A stretch of DNA of 64,000 nt from Leptolyngbya sp. NIES-3755 (GTDB taxonomy: Bacteria; Cyanobacteriota; Cyanobacteriia; Leptolyngbyales; Leptolyngbyaceae), in assembly GCA_001548435.1 (NCBI GenBank), contig AP017308.1:3791030-3855029 (forward strand), written 5' to 3'. A program made the position numbers and the translations under genes. Within the stretch, counting starts at the first letter, position 1, and the number at the start of each line of letters is the position of its first letter. The notes beneath the pieces were generated by a model. The model had not been told where the DNA came from and made no database searches. It worked only from the letters and a program-made list of their open reading frames with translations. This document shows positions 9,363 to 17,272 of the stretch, piece after piece.

Positions 9363-10745
9363 ATGAAGAGTCCTAACTATTACGCTCGTACCGAAACTAA
9401 TCAACGAGAAAACAATGAAGATTTTTTTAACGGGTTCTTGATCGAGGATCAAGGGGGACAAGTCCCAGTTTTGGTAGTTGCGGACGGCATGGGAGGACAC
9501 GAACACGGCGAAGATGTCAGTCGTCAAGCGGTGCTGAAAGTCGAAGATTTTCTAAAGAAAACGATTCAGCAAATTGCAGATCACTCTGATCCCGTCGAGT
9601 ACTTAAAACACTGTTTACTCGATGCGATCGAGAGTGCAAATGAGTTGGTTCAACGCATGGTCAGCGTTAATGGCTGGGATCGGGCGGGATCAACGATCGT
9701 GATTGCTCTGGTTTGGCAGAATAAAGTCATTGCAGCAAACTTAGGCGATAGTCCATTATTTCACTGGAGTCAGAAAACGGGCGAACTCGTTCGGGTGACT
9801 CAAGATCATTCGGTTCCAGGCATTCTCGCAGAAGCCAAATTGATCACCGAAGAAATGGCAAGGTATCACGAACGACGCGGACAGTTAGAGTTTTTCTTAG
9901 GAAACAAAACTTTGCCGCAACCTGATCCCGTTTATGAGCGAACTTTAGAACCGAGTGATCTTTTACTTTTATGTTCGGATGGAATTAGTGGATCACTGAG
10001 TCGGGAGCAAGTTCGAGCAATACTAGCGGATTCTACGATCGATTTACCTGATAAAGCGGAGCAACTGATCCAAGCCGCAAGAGACGAAGGAGAAACAGAC
10101 AATCAAACGGTAATGTTATGGCGGCACAAAGTTCCTTCACAAACCACTTCAACTCGTAAGATTGCTCATTCAACCGCAGTCCAAGCTCGATCGCGAAGCA
10201 TGGTGCAAACGTCGCAGCCGACTTTAATTCAATCTTCGATTGCGCCTCAGGTACACTCTCGCGATCGACGAAAGCGATCGATTTCACGCAAAGGACTATT
10301 CATCCTCGGAGCAATTTCTCTCACGATTACGATCACGCTCGTTTGGTTGCTATTTCAAGTCATTGGAGTCTTGCAAGCCCATCTGGGTGGATCAAACCTT
10401 CAACCTGCTGCTAACCCTGTTCAACAACCCATTCAGCCCAAACCTGCCCCAAAAGTTCAATCGTTTCAGGGTTCTGTGATCACGACGATCGATGAGAATA
10501 ATCAAATCATCGAGTGGGCAGCCCCCAAGCTAAAACCGGGAGAAAAAGAATGTCGATCGAACATTCCAGATGTGACTGATATTCAAATCATCGTGAGTCA
10601 ATCCGATGAGCAACTGACCACACAAAGCGAAAGAACCAGGTGCATTCGAGTTTGGAAGCCCAAACTTTCTCAAGGAGTCTCACCTCGACCCACAACCCCC
10701 TCTGTAGAGGTTCCGATCGTCTCTATTCAAGGTGAACGCGCATGA
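9363..10745 (+). CDS. PP2C-family Ser/Thr phosphatase with membrane helix
   Basis: The 460-aa protein has a PP2C (PPM) catalytic domain at residues about 5-250: TNQRENNEDFF, VVADGMGGHEHGED, AGSTIVIALVW and LLCSDGISGSLS carry the metal-binding aspartates, with DNQTVMLWR closing the domain. A Ser/Arg-rich linker leads to one transmembrane helix (LFILGAISLTITITLVWLLF, about 307-327) and a 130-residue extracytoplasmic tail. It should remove phosphate from Ser/Thr of targets of the neighbouring kinases. The ATG at 9363 is chosen because it directly precedes the domain; upstream in-frame starts exist. Its stop overlaps the kinase start in ATGA. Confidence 0.9.
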   Translation: MKSPNYYARTETNQRENNEDFFNGFLIEDQGGQVPVLVVADGMGGHEHGEDVSRQAVLKVEDFLKKTIQQIADHSDPVEYLKHCLLDAIESANELVQRMVSVNGWDRAGSTIVIALVWQNKVIAANLGDSPLFHWSQKTGELVRVTQDHSVPGILAEAKLITEEMARYHERRGQLEFFLGNKTLPQPDPVYERTLEPSDLLLLCSDGISGSLSREQVRAILADSTIDLPDKAEQLIQAARDEGETDNQTVMLWRHKVPSQTTSTRKIAHSTAVQARSRSMVQTSQPTLIQSSIAPQVHSRDRRKRSISRKGLFILGAISLTITITLVWLLFQVIGVLQAHLGGSNLQPAANPVQQPIQPKPAPKVQSFQGSVITTIDENNQIIEWAAPKLKPGEKECRSNIPDVTDIQIIVSQSDEQLTTQSERTRCIRVWKPKLSQGVSPRPTTPSVEVPIVSIQGERA

Positions 10746-12301
10746 GATGTCTCAATTGCGGTTTCGACAAGTTGCCGCTCAATTCAGCCCATTGCACCAA
10801 CTGTGGTGTTCATCTTCCATCCCTATTACGGGATTGTTTGGAATCAGGAACATTACTACACCATAATACTTACCGAATCGATTATCCTCTCGGTCGAGGC
10901 GGATTTGGCATTACCTATCGTGCCTTTGATATTCATCTCGAACGATCAGTCGCGATCAAAGAGTTTTACCCACAAGAACATGCTTTTCGTGAAGGATTAA
11001 CCGGACGCTTAGTGATTCCAAATACCAAGCAGGATGTGTATCATCGTGGACTCCAGCGATTTTTGCGAGAAGGAACGCTACTAGCAAAGCTAAAACACTC
11101 TGGTGTGGTTGATGTTTACAACGCCTTTCAAGAGCGGGATACAGCTTATCTCGTGATGGAATTGATCAAAGGGCGAACGTTGCGCGATGAACTGGAAGAA
11201 CAACCCGGACGGCGATTGAATGTCGATCGTATTCGCGAAATTATGTCTCAGTTGGTGAATGCGCTTACTGTCGTGCATCAGCAAGAGATGTATCACCTCG
11301 ATATTGCTCCAGATAATGTGCTGGTGTCTTCTGACGGTCGCGTTGTCTTAATCGACTTTGGAGCTTCCCGGCAAGGCTTAGGAGGGGGAACCACGCAAGC
11401 TTTTAAAGAAGCGTATGCGCCTCCTGAAGTAATCGACGGAAAACATACTGATGCTCGGAGTGATTTATTCGAGTTAGGCATGATGTTGCACGAACTCTTG
11501 AGCGGAGAATTACCTCCTTCATCGATTTCACGACTTTTGAGCTATGCCCATCATGGGGCTGAGCTTTGGGACCCGATGCAAGTTTCAGAACCTTGGCGTA
11601 GTTTGATTGGGAGTGCGATCCGACTGAATCCTGATGAGCGTCCCAGAGAGGTTCAAGCTTGGTGGAAGTCGCTCGATTTCGCCAACCAAGAAACAGTGCT
11701 TACTCCCCAAAGAACACCCACTCCGCAGCGTTTTCCAACTCCGGTTCCGTTGCCTGATCCAATACCTTCTCCGATTCCGCCCACGGTGGTCATTCCCAAG
11801 ACAAGTCGTCCACCTACGCCGATTCCAACCCCAGTTCCAACCCCAGTTCCAACCGTTCAAGACTTTACCTCACCTGCGATCGCATCTCCACCCTCCAGAC
11901 CGAAATATGCCGGATTTTGGTTGAGATTGGTTGCAGATTTAATCGATCGAACAATCCTCATTCTTGCGAGTGCGATCGTGCTGGCAGCCAATCGCGATCA
12001 ACCCAATATCAATGACTATTTTCAATCGATCACGGTGCTCTACATCTTTCTCGGATTGTTATATACCTCTGTGCTGGAAAGTTCCAGAATGCAGGCAACT
12101 TTCGGCAAGTATCTGATGGGAATTCAGGTTACAGATAGAAATTGGAGACGGTTAACGTTACAGCGAGCGTTTGTGCGAGATCTGTGCAAAATCTTCTCCT
12201 ACATCACTTTCGGGCTTGGATTCCTGATGGCATGTTTTACAGAAACCCGTCAGGCACTACACGACAGCATCACCAACTGTTTCGTCATAAGGAAAACCTA
12301 A
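10742..12301 (+). CDS. Zinc-ribbon Ser/Thr protein kinase with C-terminal RDD membrane domain
   Basis: The 519-aa product opens with a zinc ribbon (CLNC at 3-6, CTNC at 18-21). The kinase domain follows at about 40-300: glycine loop LGRGGFGITYRA, catalytic lysine in VAIKEFYP, catalytic loop YHLDIAPDNVL, and DFGASR. The HRD arginine is replaced by leucine (HLD), a variant also present in the kinase at 17273. A Pro/Thr/Val-rich linker (PTPVPTPVPT) leads to an RDD membrane domain (AGFWLRLVADLIDRTILI to RQALHDSITNCFV) that anchors it. It overlaps the PP2C gene by 4 nt, so kinase and phosphatase should be made together. Confidence 0.9.
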   Translation: MRCLNCGFDKLPLNSAHCTNCGVHLPSLLRDCLESGTLLHHNTYRIDYPLGRGGFGITYRAFDIHLERSVAIKEFYPQEHAFREGLTGRLVIPNTKQDVYHRGLQRFLREGTLLAKLKHSGVVDVYNAFQERDTAYLVMELIKGRTLRDELEEQPGRRLNVDRIREIMSQLVNALTVVHQQEMYHLDIAPDNVLVSSDGRVVLIDFGASRQGLGGGTTQAFKEAYAPPEVIDGKHTDARSDLFELGMMLHELLSGELPPSSISRLLSYAHHGAELWDPMQVSEPWRSLIGSAIRLNPDERPREVQAWWKSLDFANQETVLTPQRTPTPQRFPTPVPLPDPIPSPIPPTVVIPKTSRPPTPIPTPVPTPVPTVQDFTSPAIASPPSRPKYAGFWLRLVADLIDRTILILASAIVLAANRDQPNINDYFQSITVLYIFLGLLYTSVLESSRMQATFGKYLMGIQVTDRNWRRLTLQRAFVRDLCKIFSYITFGLGFLMACFTETRQALHDSITNCFVIRKT

Positions 12302-12302
12302 A

Positions 12303-13442
12303 ATGATCAATCAGCTTCAGTATGTTGGAATTCCAAAACGGTGTCTTGCGCTATTCATTGATGGCTTGATTCAAACCGTTGTGGGCTTTGTGGTCTTTTT
12401 TGGCATTTCCAAAGTAGAACTCGAAACCACAACAAAACTATTTTCTTATGCGCTCCTCGCGGCGGTGGTTCAATGGGGCTACTACGGCTTGATGGAAAGC
12501 TCCAAAGCGCGAGGAACATTCGGCAAAATGGCGCTAGGGATTAGTGTCTGTAATTCAATGGGTGGACAGATTTCACTCAAACAAGCCACGCTTAGATTTT
12601 TGGGCAAATCGCTTTGGTTCGTGCTCTTTTTTGTGGGAGCCGCGATCGCACTGGTTCCTCTCGTTGCAGGCAAGCAAAACTCACCCCTGCTGTTTATTAC
12701 AATGGCGCTCTGGTTAGTCTCCTTCTTGCTGGGAGCCGTGGGTTATCTGATGCCCGCCTTTATTCCAGAGCGACAAGCATTGCACGATCGGATTGCTCAT
12801 ACGTTTGTGATTGAAGATGATAGTGCCGATCGACAAGTTTCGCAGAAAATTATCTTTCAAATGATTGCGATCGCGGTTGTTGCAAGATTGCTCTTCAATG
12901 TCATTCCAGGAATTCCAATTTCGATTACAAATAGCAATAACGACTCTTCTCAAGCGAATCAGCAAACCCCTGTTCGCAATACTCCAAACCGAGGGACGAC
13001 TGGCTCTAAGCGTCCTGCCAATTCAAATACCACTCCAGAAGCGTTAACGATTACTCGTTGTGGAGTTACAGAGCAACTGTCGCCCCCCAGTCCGAATTCT
13101 TACATTGATGGGGATTGGAAGGTGAATTTTGCAGTGGGCATCGAAGCTCATGAATCGACGCTGAGAATGAAGGGAGCCACTGGAGTGATGCGAACTCAAT
13201 TCTTTGACAAAGATGCGAATAAAACCAGAACGGTCGTACAACAAATGAACCTCAAAGTTTCTTCAAGCGGAATTTGGTTGCTCGGATCAAATCCGGTGAA
13301 TGAGGAAACGAACCAACCTGATGCAAATTACAGCCCGGATAACATTTTCATGCAGCGTGCTCCATCCGGTCAATTTAATGCTGTGAACTGCGATAACAAT
13401 AACAATCTTTCGCGTGTGTCGATCGCCCCTGTTAATAACTAA
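12303..13442 (+). CDS. RDD-family membrane protein with extracytoplasmic tail
   Basis: The 379-aa product has an RDD domain in its first 165 residues (KRCLALFIDGLIQTVVGFVV with the conserved Arg/Asp positions, ending ERQALHDRIAHTFV). A further hydrophobic helix (IIFQMIAIAVVARLLFNVI) leads to a Ser/Thr/Asn-rich tail containing a small domain with two cysteines. RDD proteins are poorly characterised; some act in ion transport. It starts 1 nt after the kinase stop and shares the RDD module with that kinase, so the two may associate in the membrane. Confidence 0.8.
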   Translation: MINQLQYVGIPKRCLALFIDGLIQTVVGFVVFFGISKVELETTTKLFSYALLAAVVQWGYYGLMESSKARGTFGKMALGISVCNSMGGQISLKQATLRFLGKSLWFVLFFVGAAIALVPLVAGKQNSPLLFITMALWLVSFLLGAVGYLMPAFIPERQALHDRIAHTFVIEDDSADRQVSQKIIFQMIAIAVVARLLFNVIPGIPISITNSNNDSSQANQQTPVRNTPNRGTTGSKRPANSNTTPEALTITRCGVTEQLSPPSPNSYIDGDWKVNFAVGIEAHESTLRMKGATGVMRTQFFDKDANKTRTVVQQMNLKVSSSGIWLLGSNPVNEETNQPDANYSPDNIFMQRAPSGQFNAVNCDNNNNLSRVSIAPVNN

Positions 13443-13482
13443 GCTTATGCACGATCGTGTTTTGCAAAACTATCGAGGTGGC

Positions 13483-14682
13483 ATGATTGCGCTCCAGATT
13501 CCATCGATCGATCAAGTCGAATTGCTCGATTTGCTCGGAGTCGGTGGCTTTGGAACCGTTTGGAAAGTTCGCAATCCAGCAACCGGAAAGCTCTATGTGC
13601 TCAAGATCATTCAGGCGATTAAACCGAATACGGTGCTGGTTGAACGAGTTCGACTAGAGGCTGAAGTTTCAATTCCATCGAAGCATATTGTTCCGGTCGT
13701 TGGTTTGAAGGAATGGGATTCGAGTACGTTTCTGATTTTGTTTGAACTGTTTGAAGCGCGATCGCTGGATAAAGTTCTGGCAGAAGAAACCCTGAAACCT
13801 GAGCAAAAACGCCAAATTTTCGATCAGATCTTGATCGGAGTTGCAGATGCTCATCGAAGTAACATCATTCACCGGGATCTCAAGCCAGAAAACATTCTCG
13901 TTGGCAAAGATCACCATGTGAAGCTGATCGATTTTGGACTCTCGAAGTTCAAAGGCAAAGGATTAACGCTGACCGGTGAAGTCATGGGGACACCACCGTA
14001 TATGTCTCCCGAACTCTTGATCTATGGATCTAAGATTGCGGATGCGCGAGTCGATATCTATGCGCTTGGACATATTTTGTATGAATTAGCAATGGGCTAC
14101 ACCTTTTGGGCAAAACAAGGCTGGCTCGCCAATCGATTTGATAACTTTGTCAAATTCTTGGGGCAAAACCCACAACCGACCGAGTGCATCGATTTGAGCG
14201 ATTTCCACTGCGACTTTTATCACAATGCGATCGCCGTTCTGGCTCGGATGGTGAAAACCAACGCAGACGATCGATTCGCATCGGTTGAAGAAGTGATCAT
14301 GGCACTGACTCATGAACCGAGTCGAAAAACAATGCCGCCGATTCCGGAAGTTGAAGAAAGCAGGGGTATCTCCTTTAACTATCCTTTGCTCACGGTAGAA
14401 TCTGGAACAAATCGCGATGCTCGAACGCTAGTGGCACTAGAACCGGGAGAGTCGATCGTACTGGGTCGAGCCGATATTGCAGGGAATGATCTGAGTATCA
14501 GCAGCAAGCATCTCATGTTTACTCGCCAGCATGGACGCTATTTTGTCAATGACTTTCATAGTAAAAACGGAACTCTGCTTCGCGGCATGTTACTCAATCC
14601 GAATGCTCCCCCAATGGAAGTGCAGAACAACGATCGCATCAAGGTTGGGGATATTTTTCTTCGCTTCAATTCACCTGTTTGA
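13483..14682 (+). CDS. Ser/Thr protein kinase with C-terminal FHA domain
   Basis: The 399-aa soluble protein has a kinase domain (about 10-270) with canonical motifs: LLGVGGFGTVWKV, YVLKIIQ lysine, IIHRDLKPENILV and DFGLSKF, then GTPPYMSPE in the activation segment. A FHA domain follows at about 300-395 (IVLGRADIAGNDLSISSKHLMF, FHSKNGTLLRG). A kinase that also reads phosphothreonine can bind its own or a partner's phosphorylated site. The ATG at 13483 has GAGG at proper spacing; an in-frame ATG at 13447 is an alternative. Confidence 0.9.
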   Translation: MIALQIPSIDQVELLDLLGVGGFGTVWKVRNPATGKLYVLKIIQAIKPNTVLVERVRLEAEVSIPSKHIVPVVGLKEWDSSTFLILFELFEARSLDKVLAEETLKPEQKRQIFDQILIGVADAHRSNIIHRDLKPENILVGKDHHVKLIDFGLSKFKGKGLTLTGEVMGTPPYMSPELLIYGSKIADARVDIYALGHILYELAMGYTFWAKQGWLANRFDNFVKFLGQNPQPTECIDLSDFHCDFYHNAIAVLARMVKTNADDRFASVEEVIMALTHEPSRKTMPPIPEVEESRGISFNYPLLTVESGTNRDARTLVALEPGESIVLGRADIAGNDLSISSKHLMFTRQHGRYFVNDFHSKNGTLLRGMLLNPNAPPMEVQNNDRIKVGDIFLRFNSPV

Positions 14683-14709
14683 TTGTCCCACTACTGTTTA
14701 AGGTTTGTT

Positions 14710-15723
14710 ATGAAAACTTGTGTTCACTGCGGCGCGACCAATCCAGATGCAGCAAATTTCTGCCTCGACTGTGGCAAAGCCATCCATTCTAGTTCGATGC
14801 AGCAAAACCAAATTCCTCAAACGGTAATGCCCCAATCGAGAATGGCTCCCGATCAATCGAATTCGACGATCATCGATGTGCCGCAATCGAATTCGACGAT
14901 CATTGATGTCCCGAATCAAGATCAACAAGTGCCGCACCAAGGGCAAGTTCCTAAACAAGCTCCCGCCCCTACGTTGATTCCACAGTCGCGGAAACCGCAA
15001 GTTCCCGATACGATCGCGGCTCCCTCCAACGCGACGATTCCCGATGCAAAATCTCCGAACTATGTTGATCCTCAACAGTTTCAAGCCCTTTACCAAAAAG
15101 TCATTCAGAACCAGCGCAAAGCGGACATTCTATTTGTGCTTGATTGTACGGGAAGTATGCAAGGTGAAATCGATGCGGTTCGCGATGCCATTACTTCATT
15201 TGCCGACACGATTCAATCCCAATCTGTTCGTGCCAGAGTCGGACTGATTGAATTTCGCGATCGCTTAATCGGGGAAGAACAACGAGTCTTACTGTTCGAG
15301 GGTGAACCGTTTACGAGCAATCCCACTCTATTCCGCGAACAAGTTGGAAAACTCCGAGCTTCAGGCGGCGGTGACGAACCGGAGAGCAGCTTAGATGCCG
15401 TCTTACTCGCACTCGATCAACCCTTCGATCCGACGGCAAACAAAGTCATCGTTCTCGTCACCGATGCCCCTCCTCATCTGCCTGATGTGACTGTTCAGAG
15501 CATTGATCAAGTGGTGCAAAAAATGCGAGAAATCACAGTCGATCAATTCTATGTTGTGATGAAAACGAGTGATCAACGCAGCCAAGTTTATCTTCGACTC
15601 TTAGAAGGTAGACGAGGACTTGCCTTTGAAATTGGCAGCGGAGATGATTTTAGAACTCGTGCAGAAGACTTTAAGCGCACCTTGATGGCACTGGGCAAAA
15701 CTATTTCAACCGCAACCCGATAA
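14710..15723 (+). CDS. Zinc-ribbon VWA-domain protein with TxxD-repeat linker
   Basis: The 337-aa product starts with a zinc ribbon (CVHC at 4-7, CLDC at 18-21). A low-complexity Pro/Gln linker (30-125) follows, then a von Willebrand A domain from about 140 with the metal-site motif DCTGSMQGE and TDAPPHLPD. The linker contains SNSTIIDVP twice and NATIPD once, so threonines 53, 63 and 109 each have Asp at +3, a spacing favoured by several FHA domains. It lies between the kinase-FHA and FHA-PrsW genes. A good ribosome site (AAGG) supports the ATG at 14710. VWA, PP2C and kinase together recall the TerY-P triad; TerY identity is not shown. Confidence 0.88.
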   Translation: MKTCVHCGATNPDAANFCLDCGKAIHSSSMQQNQIPQTVMPQSRMAPDQSNSTIIDVPQSNSTIIDVPNQDQQVPHQGQVPKQAPAPTLIPQSRKPQVPDTIAAPSNATIPDAKSPNYVDPQQFQALYQKVIQNQRKADILFVLDCTGSMQGEIDAVRDAITSFADTIQSQSVRARVGLIEFRDRLIGEEQRVLLFEGEPFTSNPTLFREQVGKLRASGGGDEPESSLDAVLLALDQPFDPTANKVIVLVTDAPPHLPDVTVQSIDQVVQKMREITVDQFYVVMKTSDQRSQVYLRLLEGRRGLAFEIGSGDDFRTRAEDFKRTLMALGKTISTATR

Positions 15724-15725
15724 AC

Positions 15726-17051
15726 ATGAGCCAACTTACACTCTCTTGGCAAGAAGCAGGCAATCCGCGATCGCGCTCGTTCGATCTGACTCAACCGATT
15801 CACAAAAGCATGTATGCGCTTCGATTGGGGCGCGATGCGGAACAATGTGATGTCGTCTTTGATGATCCGAGTGTATCCAGACTTCATGCTGAGATTCGAT
15901 GGCATCCTGCGACTCAAGAGTTCTCGGTTCAAAATCTGCGCGATATTAACCCGATCGCAGTCGATGGTCGGCTCTTGAGCCAGGGAACTCAAATAATTCG
16001 ATCGGGAACGATGATTGTCCTTGGAGATACGACCATTCAAGTGGCTCAACTTCAGCAAGCTCCTGGAGTGAATCCTTTTCAACCGCCTGTTCTGGAGACT
16101 CCAGTTCCCGTCGAAGCTTCGCCCAGAGTTGAACCGATCCGATTGCCTGCGAGTTCGATCACGTTCAGTCACTATCTTCCGCTTGCAGGTACAAGCCGCG
16201 AATTGAGACAACAGGGCTATCTCTTACCGGGAGTAATTACGGTACTCTGGGTTGTTTTGATGTTCTCAAGCTTGGGTCGCCCTGGAGTCTTTAACTTCCT
16301 GTTAGCAGGTTATTTAGGCATTGCCGGATTTTATTTAATTTATAAGCTCTGTGGAAAACGGAAGCCGGGATGGGTGATTGCGATCGCGATTATCATGACT
16401 CCGATTTTGCTCTTAACCCCGGTTTGGGGTGCGATCGCGTTTTTCTTCCGCGTTATTCTCCCTGGTCGAATTCCTGAGAGCGATGATGTTGGCTTTATTC
16501 CATTATTTATTTCATTCTTTTTTGGGGCGGGTCTTGCCGAAGAACTCTTAAAAGCAATTCCAATCTTTGTTTTAACTTGGTATGGTCGCACAGTTTCACC
16601 TGGACTACGCCAACGATTAGGCGTGACAGAACCTTTGGACGGAATCATACTAGGAGCCGCTTCAGGGTTAGGGTTCACTTTGCTTGAAACACTCGGACAA
16701 TACATTCCGAATTTAGTTCAATCGGTCGCAATGCAAACTGATCCAGGTTCAGCCCAATTGATCGGACTACAGCTTCTGATTCCCCGAATTGTTGGCTCTG
16801 TGTTTGGTCACATGGCTTATAGTGGTTACTTTGGTTACTACATCGGACTGAGCGAATTAAAACCCAGAGGACGATGGAAGTTTCTAGCAACAGGTTATTT
16901 AATCGCATCCGGTGTTCATGCTTTTTGGAATTCAAGCTCAGCCTTGGGAACTTGGGCATTAGGACTGGCTGGAATCATTGCTTATTGTTTGCTAATTGGG
17001 GCAATTCTCAAGGCTCGGCAGCTTTCACCGAATGTGAATAAGCCGCTGTAA
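15726..17051 (+). CDS. FHA domain fused to PrsW-type intramembrane protease
   Basis: The 441-aa protein has an N-terminal FHA domain (residues about 25-110; LRLGRDAEQCDVV, SVSRLHAEIRW). A polytopic membrane part from about 155 has the three PrsW signatures: EELLK at 272-276, GFTLLE downstream, and HAFWN from residue 398. PrsW proteases cut anti-sigma factors inside the membrane in Firmicutes (established for B. subtilis RsiW). Here the FHA domain would let a threonine-phosphorylated partner recruit or gate the protease. It starts 2 nt after the VWA gene and ends the operon before a strong terminator. Substrates are unknown. Confidence 0.88.
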   Translation: MSQLTLSWQEAGNPRSRSFDLTQPIHKSMYALRLGRDAEQCDVVFDDPSVSRLHAEIRWHPATQEFSVQNLRDINPIAVDGRLLSQGTQIIRSGTMIVLGDTTIQVAQLQQAPGVNPFQPPVLETPVPVEASPRVEPIRLPASSITFSHYLPLAGTSRELRQQGYLLPGVITVLWVVLMFSSLGRPGVFNFLLAGYLGIAGFYLIYKLCGKRKPGWVIAIAIIMTPILLLTPVWGAIAFFFRVILPGRIPESDDVGFIPLFISFFFGAGLAEELLKAIPIFVLTWYGRTVSPGLRQRLGVTEPLDGIILGAASGLGFTLLETLGQYIPNLVQSVAMQTDPGSAQLIGLQLLIPRIVGSVFGHMAYSGYFGYYIGLSELKPRGRWKFLATGYLIASGVHAFWNSSSALGTWALGLAGIIAYCLLIGAILKARQLSPNVNKPL

Positions 17052-17075
17052 ATTCAATTAATCTTTCTAATCTTA

Positions 17076-17119
17076 GCTCCGTCTGTGCAGGCAATTCAGG
17101 CAGGACGGAGCAATTTTTT
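17076..17119 (+). terminator. Rho-independent terminator of the phospho-signalling operon
   Basis: GCTCCGTC (17076-17083) pairs perfectly with GACGGAGC (17104-17111), followed by AA and six T residues. It closes the operon that begins with the PP2C gene. Confidence 0.88.
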
Positions 17120-17272
17120 GTCTCTACTACAAATTAGACGCATCAGTTGGCAGTTTTCGGCAAGATAGCTTGATGATTCCACTCAATCTCTGACCTCGAT
17201 CGAACCTTACTATCAAGTCAATACAACATTTCTCGACTAGCAATGCCAACATAAAGAAGGAAAGTGAAACTA

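Noticed and set aside
15588-16211. 207-codon frame antisense to the VWA and FHA-PrsW genes
   Set aside because: Arg/Ser-rich product with no domain, opposite to two well supported genes.
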